Shown here: piece by piece, positions 15,946-21,162 of the stretch
Numbering within the stretch: the stretch's first letter is position 1
How the letters are laid out: each line of letters begins with the position of its first letter
Source of the DNA: a bacterium
GTDB lineage: Bacteria > Desulfobacterota > GWC2-55-46
Length of the DNA stretch: 21,162 nt
Reading direction: 5' to 3'
Assembly (NCBI GenBank): GCA_004298725.1
Contig: SCQA01000137.1
Location: 1-21,162 of the forward strand
Position numbers and translations under genes: made by a program
Notes under the pieces: generated by a model
The model's input: the letters and a program-made list of their open reading frames with translations, nothing else
Database searches by the model: none
What the model was told of the DNA's origin: nothing

Positions 15946-17441
15946 GCGTGTTCCATTTGCAGTATTTTTTTATTTGTCTTTCCGCTCCCGGTCTTAGGAA
16001 GCGTTTCTCTGAATTCCACTAACCTCGGAACCTTATAATGCGGAAGTTTCTCCATGCAAAATTTAAAGATCTCTTTGGGCGACAACGCGCCGTTTTTTAA
16101 AACTATTATCGCCTTTGGTACTTCCCCTCTTAGCCTGTCCTTTACGGAAACTACAGATGCTTCCTTGATGCCGGGGTGGTCAAGCAGTACCTGTTCTATT
16201 TCCAAGGGGTAAACCTTAAGCCCGGCTATCTTCATCATTCCTGATTTTCTCTCGACGAAGTAGAAGTTTCCCGCTCCGTCCATCTTTGCGTAATCTCCGC
16301 TGTAATACCAGCCGTCTTTGAAAGAAGCGGTTTTGTTTTCGTTCTCCTCGAAATATCCTTTAACTACGGCAGGCCCCCTGAATATCATTTCGCCGACTTC
16401 GCCTGTTGGCGTATCTTCATTCCTGTCGTCAACTATCTTTACTTCGTAACCTTTGCAGGGCGTTCCCACCGAGCCGGGTTGTTGCGGACTGCCGGGGCGG
16501 TTGGCAAGCGCGATGCCGGTTGTTTCGGTGCTTCCCCAGACCGGCACTATTGACGCGCCCACTTCATTCTTAAACCGCTCGATAAGCTCTTGCCGCGTGA
16601 ACATTCCTCCGCTTTCAGGAACCCTTAAAGAGCTTAAATCGTAATTTTTGTGATGTTCAACCAGCTCAAGAAGGTTTTCATACATCGGCGCAAGCCCCAT
16701 CATGCAAGTGACCTTGTTTTCCGTAATGGCTTCAGCAATGGACTTCGGATAAACCGTGTTTACGATGACGCTTGTGCCGCCAAGAAACAATGCCCGCGCG
16801 AACAGCTCATGCGGGTGCGCGAACGGGGCAAACATGCAGATATGCACGTCGTCGCGTGTAAGCCCGAGCGCGTCCGCCGCGGAAAGAGTGTTCCAATAGA
16901 CGTTAAGGTGGGTTGTAACTGCTCCCTTTGAACTGCCGGTTGAACCGGACGTATAGTTGAGGTAAAAGACGTCTTCAGGCTTTACTTCCACTCGCGGCGC
17001 ATCAGCCCTGCCGTTTTTTTCAATATCTTCCCATTTAAGGTAATCGCCGGCGTTGTCCCCGAATGTTATTATTGATATGCCGGAGATCCCGGATATTGCT
17101 TCTTCAAGAAGCCCGATGAATGTGCCGTGCGCGAAGATGACCCTTGGCGCGGTGGCCTCTATAACGGCGCGCACGCCGGAGGCCGGGAGTTCGAAGTTTA
17201 AAGGCATGGCAATGCCGCCTGCCTTTGACGTCGCAAGAAAACTTGCGACCAATTCATAACTCCTCGGAGCCATAATGCCCACTCTGTCGCCTTTTTTAAG
17301 GCCGAAGCCTATTAGCGCGTTAGCGGCTTTGTTGACTATGTCGCCAAGGCAAGAGTAGCTTATGCTCCTTTGGCGGCAGATTATCGCGGCCTTTTCAGGA
17401 TGCGCTTTTATGGCATTTTCCAGCATCTCGATAAGTGTCAT
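15942..17441 (-). CDS. AMP-forming acyl ligase (class I adenylate-forming enzyme)
   Basis: A 499-residue ANL-superfamily enzyme. The core motifs are present: A3 P-loop YTSGSTGSSKG at 163-173; A5 GSTETTG at 303-309; A7/hinge region YYSGDYAKMDGAG at 379-391; ERKSGMMKIAGLKVYP at 397-412; A10 PKTGSGKTNKK at 482-492, with K488 the likely adenylation lysine. It adenylates a carboxylate and probably forms a CoA thioester. No carrier protein is visible in the window. It starts 18 bases after the export-lipoprotein stop and overlaps the dehydrogenase gene by 4 bases, so the two act together. A role in making an acyl or amino-acyl substituent for the polymer, or feeding the nearby acyltransferase, is inference. 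The acid used cannot be predicted. Confidence 0.88.
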   Translation of the reverse strand: MTLIEMLENAIKAHPEKAAIICRQRSISYSCLGDIVNKAANALIGFGLKKGDRVGIMAPRSYELVASFLATSKAGGIAMPLNFELPASGVRAVIEATAPRVIFAHGTFIGLLEEAISGISGISIITFGDNAGDYLKWEDIEKNGRADAPRVEVKPEDVFYLNYTSGSTGSSKGAVTTHLNVYWNTLSAADALGLTRDDVHICMFAPFAHPHELFARALFLGGTSVIVNTVYPKSIAEAITENKVTCMMGLAPMYENLLELVEHHKNYDLSSLRVPESGGMFTRQELIERFKNEVGASIVPVWGSTETTGIALANRPGSPQQPGSVGTPCKGYEVKIVDDRNEDTPTGEVGEMIFRGPAVVKGYFEENENKTASFKDGWYYSGDYAKMDGAGNFYFVERKSGMMKIAGLKVYPLEIEQVLLDHPGIKEASVVSVKDRLRGEVPKAIIVLKNGALSPKEIFKFCMEKLPHYKVPRLVEFRETLPKTGSGKTNKKILQMEHA

Positions 17442-17459
17442 GGCGTATATCCGGCGCGT

Positions 17460-18239
17460 TTATTTAGGAGTTATCGAAGGGCTTCCGGTTGAGTTGTTTA
17501 TCTGCTGTCCTAAGAAATAGCCGGTTTCAACCTGCAGAAACGGAGACAGTATGGTTGAGAGGTGGGTAAAGAACCTGTCAACGTTAGATATAAACGTCCT
17601 TGGCACATAGATAATGTCGCCGGGCTGAAGCACGGCGTTATCTTTCAAGTCGCCTTTTGCAAACACCTGTTCAAGGTCAAGCACCCTGACTTGCGGTTTT
17701 TTAGCGGTGCCTCTTATGAGAAGGACATTTTGCTTTTTGCCGTCAAGCGTGGTTCCGCCGGCCCTTGCTATTATGTCCAAGGCGGTCATGTACCCTTCGG
17801 CCTGAAATATTCCGGGGGTCTTTACTTCGCCAAGCACCATTATTTTCTGGCTTTGGGTTGAGGCCACGCCTACGTATATCTGCGGAGCCACTATGTATTT
17901 GGAGAGGCCTTCGCGGAGCTTATCTCTTAATTGATATACGCTAAGACCGGCGGCCTGAACGTCGCCGACCATTGGCACAATGATCTTTCCTGAAAGGCCT
18001 ATTGTCTGGGTAAACTTCAGGTCGTCATTTCTGTAAACCGAAACATCCACTCTATCGCCAGGGCCAAGTATAAGCTCCGCTATCCTCGGGGCCGCCTCTC
18101 CTTCCGCGCCGCTTGGGGTTTCTGCAACGGAATCGGAATTGGCTGTGTCTTTAACGAGTTTTTCCGTTGAAGCGCATCCGAATATAAAAAGCGCCACAGG
18201 TAAGAGTATCAGCAGGCATTCCAATCTTTTTAAGAACAT
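17460..18239 (-). CDS. Polysaccharide export lipoprotein (Wza type, Poly_export + SLBB)
   Basis: A 259-residue protein. The signal sequence ends in a weak lipobox (IFGC, C22), so it is probably an outer-membrane lipoprotein. A Poly_export domain begins at about residue 55 (LILGPGDRVDVSVYRNDDL), with GLSGKIIVPMVGDVQAAGLS following. A SLBB-like domain covers about 130-200 (KIMVLGEVKTPGIF... ALDIIARAGGT) and ends at LQPGDIIYVPRT. The C-terminal helix (FFTHLSTILSPFL) fits the amphipathic membrane helix of Wza. It is shorter than E. coli Wza (about 380 residues), as many Wza-like proteins are. Start ATG 18239 has AGGAG 8 bases upstream. It is the first gene of the block, after a long regulatory region, and would form the outer-membrane export channel. 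Confidence 0.92.
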   Translation of the reverse strand: MFLKRLECLLILLPVALFIFGCASTEKLVKDTANSDSVAETPSGAEGEAAPRIAELILGPGDRVDVSVYRNDDLKFTQTIGLSGKIIVPMVGDVQAAGLSVYQLRDKLREGLSKYIVAPQIYVGVASTQSQKIMVLGEVKTPGIFQAEGYMTALDIIARAGGTTLDGKKQNVLLIRGTAKKPQVRVLDLEQVFAKGDLKDNAVLQPGDIIYVPRTFISNVDRFFTHLSTILSPFLQVETGYFLGQQINNSTGSPSITPK

Positions 18240-18264
18240 AAGTCTTCTCCTGAATGTGTATATG

Positions 18265-18296
18265 TCCGCCTTGATTTCGTTTTGGTTACAGGCGGA
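18265..18296 (-). promoter_or_regulatory. Leader hairpin before export gene
   Basis: TCCGCCT (18265-18271) and AGGCGGA (18290-18296) form a 7-bp stem with an 18-base loop, ending about 25 bases upstream of ATG 18239 and close to the AGGAG ribosome site. It could influence translation or be fortuitous. Confidence 0.4.
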
Positions 18297-18311
18297 TAAG
18301 TGTAAATGTTT

Positions 18312-18329
18312 TTTCCTAAAATTAGGAAA
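18312..18329. promoter_or_regulatory. 18-bp palindrome, candidate operator
   Basis: TTTCCTAA-AA-TTAGGAAA is a perfect 8+8 palindrome with a 2-base centre, 73 bases upstream of the export gene start. Its form suits a dimeric helix-turn-helix regulator; no known operator is recognised. Confidence 0.4.
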
Positions 18330-18389
18330 TACAGTTAGTTCAGCGAATTATTGCTTGCAGGTTGCATATCTGGCCGGAAGTGCCAGAAG

Positions 18390-18413
18390 GGCAAACTGGC
18401 AGGCAAACCGGCA
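18390..18413. repeat. Tandem 12-bp repeat GGCAAAC(T/C)GGCA
   Basis: Two head-to-tail copies differ at one base: GGCAAACTGGCA (18390-18401) and GGCAAACCGGCA (18402-18413). The flanks contain further TGCCA/TGGCC pieces, so the segment 18371-18421 is GC-rich and self-complementary. Direct repeats with one-turn spacing could bind a regulator cooperatively. Confidence 0.55.
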
Positions 18414-18447
18414 AGTATGCCAATGATGATGCGTCTGACCGGACTGA

Positions 18448-18492
18448 TATAGTGTACTATAATGTCTTCTTTATAGTATCATTATATATAGT
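18448..18492. promoter_or_regulatory. Cluster of TATAGT/ACTATA dyads
   Basis: TATAGT-GT-ACTATA (18448-18461) is a near-perfect palindrome. TACTATAA (18455-18462) pairs with TTATAGTA (18471-18478), and another TATAGT is at 18487-18492. The half-sites overlap or follow the candidate -10, as operators often do; AT-richness alone could also create some of this. Confidence 0.4.
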
Positions 18493-18513
18493 ACTTGATA
18501 GCTTAGTTGTAAA
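18485..18513 (-). promoter_or_regulatory. Candidate sigma-70 promoter for the polysaccharide operon
   Basis: On the minus strand, TTTACA (18513-18508), a 17-base spacer and TATATA (18490-18485). An overlapping TATAAT (18486-18481) has poor spacing. It would give a leader of about 240 bases before the export gene. A start closer to the gene is possible, so this is tentative. Confidence 0.35.
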
Positions 18514-18692
18514 TATCTATTTTTTAAAGATTACATAAGGTGCTTCCTGTCTGAATCCACGATTAAGACCCAAAGGTTTTACGCATTTTCAAGCAATAAA
18601 GCTATTCAGGCGCATACAATGGCGCATAATTAATATAATAACATTATTGCGTACTTAGTTGAAGTGAAAAATACCTTAAAGCCTGATAGCTG

Positions 18693-18737
18693 TAAAAAAA
18701 AAGAATCATTGCTACGTATTAGCGTAACAGGCAATGA
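18693..18737 (-). terminator. Intrinsic terminator facing the operon, closing the tRNA side
   Basis: On the minus strand, TCATTGC/GCAATGA forms a 7-bp outer stem (18737-18731 with 18712-18706) with an inner TACG/CGTA stem, followed by TTC and nine T residues (18702-18694). It would stop transcripts coming from the tRNA-Leu region before the polysaccharide promoter region. Confidence 0.7.
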
Positions 18738-18862
18738 ATGTTATAGTGTTTTGAGGGCGGTGTATGTGCGTAAGGTTACGTGGTTAAGAAGGGCTGAGGT
18801 GAAGTGAATTTAAAATATTGAGAAAGGTACGCTTTTGTTAGTTTATTTTTGAGCGAGTTAAC

Positions 18863-18885
18863 TGGTGCCCGAGGCCGGAATCGAA
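18863..18885 (-). repeat. Second copy of the tRNA-Leu 3' end (candidate att remnant)
   Basis: These 23 bases are identical to 19060-19082, the T-loop through the CCA end of tRNA-Leu, on the same strand and 197 bases away. The match stops inside the T-loop: upstream the T-stem half is GGACC instead of GCCGG, and no matching acceptor 5' half exists, so this is not a functional tRNA. Such duplicates of a tRNA 3' end are the usual trace of integration by a tyrosine recombinase. No integrase gene is in the window. Confidence 0.75.
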
Positions 18886-19006
18886 GGTCCCCGCTTGACG
18901 CTCCCGCGTCCGCGCTCTGACCCGCGCATCCCCTCTGCCGACCTTTCTCCCGAAAGGCCTGCTCCTCGCATTAGCTCGGTGAGGGAATGCCGTTCGATTC
19001 CTCATC
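18886..19006 (-). other. GC-rich, hairpin-dense segment, possible structured RNA
   Basis: This segment is clearly richer in G+C than its flanks and packs four local hairpins: 18897-18910 (GACGC stem, GGGA loop on the minus strand), 18912-18927 (GCGC/GCGC), 18942-18957 (CCTTTC/GAAAGG, again GGGA loop) and 18978-19006 (10 pairs with one bulged G, loop GCCGTTCG). GGGA belongs to the GNRA tetraloop class, which suggests RNA read on the minus strand, downstream of the tRNA. I recognise no known RNA family. The open frame across it on the minus strand runs on into the tRNA and is not a credible gene. Confidence 0.4.
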
Positions 19007-19062
19007 AAAAATCCAATTAAGAAGAGCAGTGGCAAAAACATGCCACTGCTCTTCTTAATTGG
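19007..19062 (-). terminator. Perfect 22-bp hairpin directly after tRNA-Leu CCA
   Basis: Bases 19013-19034 and 19041-19062 are exact reverse complements with a 6-base loop. On the minus strand the stem is followed by A then five T residues (19011-19007), so it can act as an intrinsic terminator for the tRNA. The stem begins with the CCA of the tRNA itself (19062-19060) and is unusually long and perfect for a simple terminator. Confidence 0.6.
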
Positions 19063-19148
19063 TGCCCGAGGCCGGAATCGAACCGGCACGGGGTTTTCAC
19101 CCCTCGGGATTTTAAGTCCCGTGCGTCTACCAATTCCGCCACTCGGGC
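19060..19148 (-). tRNA. tRNA-Leu (anticodon UAA)
   Basis: An 89-base class II tRNA. The acceptor stem GCCCGAG (19148-19142) pairs with CTCGGGC, followed by an encoded CCA. The anticodon arm is CGGGA-CTTAAAA-TCCCG, with anticodon UAA at 19114-19112, which reads UUA (and UUG by wobble). The long variable arm (GAGGGGTGAAAACCCC region) and the T-arm GCCGG-TTCGATT-CCGGC are intact. Its 3' end faces the polysaccharide block, and its last 23 bases are duplicated at 18863-18885. Confidence 0.97.
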
Positions 19149-19173
19149 TTTTCATGTGGCAAAGCAAATATCA

Positions 19174-19202
19174 GGTGTATCAAAAATTGACGGCGCTGTC
19201 AA
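19174..19202 (-). promoter_or_regulatory. Candidate tRNA-Leu promoter
   Basis: TTGACA (19202-19197), a 17-base spacer and TACACC (19179-19174) on the minus strand, placed 26 bases before the tRNA 5' end. The -35 is consensus and the -10 is weak. The -35 lies in a dyad ATTGAC-N6-GTCAAT (19186-19203). Confidence 0.5.
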
Positions 19203-19421
19203 TAATGCGTACGACGGCGGTATTCAGGAAGGCGTTTTGCGGTGAATTGCTGACAGTCATTGGCATGGCAAAGTTGGGCTATTATTTTTATTGGTTTGAA
19301 AAACTTTGTGCCGTACGACGTATGTAAAAAAATGCGTTAAGAAAAGAATATGCTGTTTAACGATAATAAGCCCTATTTAGGCCAAAGTAACAAAGCTATA
19401 TAAAAAAGTTCTAAAAACGGC

Positions 19422-19449
19422 TTGACAAGTCTGTTATAGTTGTTATAAT
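19422..19449 (+). promoter_or_regulatory. Consensus sigma-70 promoter of the cytochrome-porin gene
   Basis: TTGACA (19422-19427), a 16-base spacer and TATAAT (19444-19449): both boxes are perfect. A start near 19456 gives a leader of about 120 bases. This suggests strong housekeeping expression unless repressed. Confidence 0.85.
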
Positions 19450-19575
19450 TTGTCAGACCTTAGAGAAAATAAAAATGGGTATTCGTTAGTAAGCAATTGC
19501 CTTGTTTTAAGCTCCATGCATCGTGAACTTTAGTTCGCGTCTCTATAAATTTAGTTAACATAAAAAGGAGGGGCT

Positions 19576-20886
19576 ATGAAGAAGAGTTTTCTGGCGGTAC
19601 TTTTTATTGCTTTAACTGCATTGTTTTTCAATGCGCCTAATGAGGCCGAAGCGGTTCCGATGTTCGCAAGGCAGACAGGCATGGCGTGCAACACATGCCA
19701 TTTCCAGCATTTTCCAACCCTGAACGCGTTTGGCCGTTCATTTAAGCAGGGCGGTTACACCATGGGCGGCGGCCAGAGCATGATTGAAGGCGAGGCCCTT
19801 TCGCTTCCGGTAACTCTTAACGCGTCTCTTGTAACCAAGGTAAGGTTTCAGAAAACAACCGGCGGCGACGACGCCAATACCAACACTACTCTTGTCAACG
19901 GTACAAGAAGCGGCACAAACAAAGGCGAACTTCAGTTCCCGGATGAAGGCGCCCTTATGCTCGGCGGCCGTGCAGGCGAGCATATCGGCTATCTTCTTGA
20001 GGCATCTTTAACATCCGGAAACCCGAGCAACAGGTTTACCTCTTTTAAAATGCCCATAGGTTACGAAGTTGCCAATACACATCTGGAAATAATACCGTTC
20101 ACCACGGACGCCGGCGGCGCGGCTTATCCGGCGGAAGTGCTTAACACCGGCGCGGTCAGGATGATTCGTCCCATAGAGCACAGAAATGAAACGTCCGCCC
20201 AGCAGTATATAGGCACTTCAACTAAGGCAACAGGCTTTGCGTTTGTGGCGGCTCAAAGTTTGTGGACGCTTAATTACACGATGTGGGCGCCGCTTCACGG
20301 CACAACTATTGACGCAGGCCCTTACCTAAATTACGGCAGGGCAATACTTACGCCAACCATTGCTGGATGGGACCTTGCCGTAGGCGGTCAGATATGGCAT
20401 GGGAAGACAACATATGGTTCGACGGCATCGGGAGATGGACGGACTCAACCCACAAGGGATATAGCAAGGGCATATGCACTTGACGCGCAGGCGCAGGGCA
20501 CGTTAATCAATTGGCCGCTTGGCGTGTACCTCACCTATGGTAACTCTCAGAAGTCAAAGGATGTAAATACGCTTATTGGGCAGAACGGAAACCTCTTTAA
20601 TTCAAGCACCATGGAAAATAAGAAGGCGTGGACAGCGTCCGCCGAGTTCGGCATTCTGCCGGGTAGGCTTACGCTTATAGGCGGCTACGTAAACGGTAAG
20701 GGCGGAAGCCTTAATGGCAGTATGGCTAACTATTCCACAAACGCTTATACCGCAGGTGCGAACTATAACATCACACAGAACATATTTTTTCAGCTTGTAA
20801 GCTCATGGTACAGCGGAAATGCGTTTGACCAGAGGCCGGCAACAGGTAAAAACTTGACTACGGCAATGCTCTTTTCCGCGTTCTAA
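19576..20886 (+). CDS. Single-haem cytochrome c fused to outer-membrane porin (Cyc2-like architecture)
   Basis: A 436-residue protein with a very strong ribosome site (AGGAGGGG, 19566-19573) before ATG 19576. The signal peptide is residues 1-26 (cleavage after AEA). One c-type haem motif, C38-N-T-C41-H42, sits in FARQTGMACNTCHFQHFP and is followed by LNAFGRSFKQGGYT. The remaining 370 or so residues show alternating polar and hydrophobic strands rich in Gly, Thr, Asn and aromatics, and the chain ends in Phe (AMLFSAF), as outer-membrane beta-barrels do. Known Cyc2 proteins, outer-membrane Fe(II) oxidases, have this plan: a short N-terminal haem domain in a barrel of about 400 residues. Many related proteins of unknown function exist, so iron oxidation or other extracellular electron transfer is a hypothesis. 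It is monocistronic, between its own promoter and terminator. Confidence 0.8.
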   Translation: MKKSFLAVLFIALTALFFNAPNEAEAVPMFARQTGMACNTCHFQHFPTLNAFGRSFKQGGYTMGGGQSMIEGEALSLPVTLNASLVTKVRFQKTTGGDDANTNTTLVNGTRSGTNKGELQFPDEGALMLGGRAGEHIGYLLEASLTSGNPSNRFTSFKMPIGYEVANTHLEIIPFTTDAGGAAYPAEVLNTGAVRMIRPIEHRNETSAQQYIGTSTKATGFAFVAAQSLWTLNYTMWAPLHGTTIDAGPYLNYGRAILTPTIAGWDLAVGGQIWHGKTTYGSTASGDGRTQPTRDIARAYALDAQAQGTLINWPLGVYLTYGNSQKSKDVNTLIGQNGNLFNSSTMENKKAWTASAEFGILPGRLTLIGGYVNGKGGSLNGSMANYSTNAYTAGANYNITQNIFFQLVSSWYSGNAFDQRPATGKNLTTAMLFSAF

Positions 20887-20987
20887 GAGTAGCGACATAG
20901 GTTAATATGGGTTAGCGCTATGTGTTTGACGTGTGCGTAAAGGTGAATCGTCACCCGAAGTAGCAGTAGTTTGTTAATGGAAACTTT

Positions 20988-21020
20988 AAAAAGGGAGGCG
21001 CCGTCGGCCTCCCTTTTTTT
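20988..21020 (+). terminator. Intrinsic terminator after the cytochrome-porin gene
   Basis: GGGAGGC (20993-20999) pairs with GCCTCCC (21007-21013) around a 7-base loop, followed by seven T residues (21014-21020). Five A residues before the stem pair with the T-run, so it may work on both strands. Confidence 0.93.
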
Positions 21021-21107
21021 CAATCTGCTTATATGAAAGGTAAGCGCCTCCCATAGTATTTGCCATTATGTTGCGGAGCAATAAAAACTGCTTAATAAGG
21101 TTTTAAA

Positions 21108-21162
21108 ATGTCCATTTCAGCAATATTCCGCTTGATTAGAGCTGGTTCGCGTGAAAAAGCCG
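21108..21162 (+). CDS. Start of an unidentified gene, cut by window edge
   Basis: ATG 21108 is preceded by TAAGG with a 7-base gap, and the frame stays open for 18 codons to the edge (MSISAIFRLIRAGSREKA). The start of a real gene is plausible because it follows a terminator and has a ribosome site, but too little is present to name a family. No consensus promoter was found between the terminator and this start. Confidence 0.4.
   Translation, partial: MSISAIFRLIRAGSREKA

Larger units (their letters stand above)
18240..18692. other. Gene-free regulatory region upstream of the export operon
   Basis: No credible gene lies here. Reading towards the operon, it holds a pair of direct repeats GGCGCATA (18609-18616 and 18621-18628), the candidate promoter and AT-rich dyads (18448-18513), a 12-bp tandem repeat (18390-18413), an 18-bp palindrome (18312-18329) and a hairpin just before the ribosome site (18265-18296). 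The length and density of symmetric elements point to controlled expression of the polysaccharide locus, but no regulator gene is in the window. Confidence 0.6.
19149..19575. other. 427-base gene-free divergent promoter region
   Basis: No credible coding frame is seen. It holds the minus-strand tRNA promoter (19174-19202), the plus-strand cytochrome promoter (19422-19449) and an AT-rich stretch between them. The cytochrome leader (about 19456-19565) has one small hairpin, CGTGAA-CTTTAG-TTCGCG (around 19521-19540), and no recognised riboswitch. Confidence 0.6.

Noticed and set aside
18371..18421. Sigma-54 promoter (TGGCAC... GC) upstream of the export gene
   Set aside because: No GG/GC pair has the strict 12-base offset on the minus strand; the nearest candidates are off in spacing.
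18139..18426. Plus-strand open frame of 95 codons in the export-gene promoter region
   Set aside because: It overlaps the N-terminus of the export lipoprotein gene on the other strand, has no recognisable domain and covers the regulatory repeats.
18371..18430. c-di-GMP (GEMM-type) riboswitch because of GGGCAAAC and AGGCAAACC
   Set aside because: The conserved GACGCAAAGCC part and the second helix are absent, and the motif lies on the strand opposite to the operon.
18863..18950. Second functional tRNA-Leu
   Set aside because: Only the 3' 23 bases match; no acceptor 5' half, D-arm or anticodon arm is present and the T-stem does not pair.
18886..19012. tmRNA or SRP RNA
   Set aside because: The segment is too short for tmRNA and lacks its conserved 5' end and tag frame; the SRP domain IV sequence (GGAAGGAAGCAGCC type) is not there.
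18838..19167. Minus-strand open frame of 109 codons across the tRNA region
   Set aside because: It translates the tRNA-Leu gene, its hairpin and the GC-rich segment; the SGGIGRRTGLKIPRGENP part is the usual false product of a tRNA-Leu.
1..21162. CRISPR array, transposase or integrase
   Set aside because: No set of regularly spaced repeats was seen and no open frame has a recombinase or transposase pattern.

Overview
The window carries one long minus-strand gene block (about 18.2 kb down to position 1), a tRNA-Leu region (about 18.86-19.15 kb, minus strand), and a plus-strand outer-membrane cytochrome gene (19.58-20.89 kb), followed by the first codons of one more plus-strand gene. The organism is clearly Gram-negative: it has a Wza-like lipoprotein, a Wzz-type chain-length protein, and a signal-peptide protein that looks like an outer-membrane beta-barrel. 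B12-type radical SAM proteins, a DUF362/ferredoxin protein and a single-haem cytochrome-porin fit an anaerobic or redox-versatile lineage such as Nitrospirota or Desulfobacterota. That placement is inference; no phylogenetic marker is present.

The minus-strand block reads, in transcription order: polysaccharide export lipoprotein (Wza type), AMP-forming acyl ligase, zinc alcohol dehydrogenase, Wzx-type flippase, Wzz/GumC-type chain-length protein, BY-kinase-like ATPase, LpxL/HtrB-like acyltransferase, radical SAM protein, secreted agarase-like glycoside hydrolase, Wzy/O-antigen-ligase-type polymerase, second radical SAM protein, family 9 glycosyltransferase, DUF362/ferredoxin protein, and, after a 312-base gap, a third radical SAM protein cut by the window edge. 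Several genes overlap by 4 or 11 bases, or sit within 20 bases, as in an operon. This is a Wzx/Wzy-dependent surface polysaccharide locus with unusual accessory chemistry (radical SAM, acyl ligase, dehydrogenase, acyltransferase). No initiating phosphoglycosyltransferase and only one glycosyltransferase are seen, so the locus probably continues to the left.

The roughly 620 bases upstream of the export gene hold a candidate promoter, AT-rich dyads, a 12-bp tandem repeat, an 18-bp palindrome and a leader hairpin, and, at the far end, an intrinsic terminator that faces the same way and closes the tRNA transcript. The tRNA-Leu(UAA) gene is followed by a perfect 22-bp inverted repeat, a GC-rich segment of about 127 bases full of small hairpins (two capped by GGGA loops), and an exact 23-bp second copy of the tRNA 3' end. 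This looks like a relic attachment site or a small tRNA-linked element.

On the plus strand, a consensus sigma-70 promoter drives a 436-residue secreted protein with one CxxCH haem motif and a likely C-terminal beta-barrel, the architecture of Cyc2-type fused cytochrome-porins. It ends at a strong intrinsic terminator.
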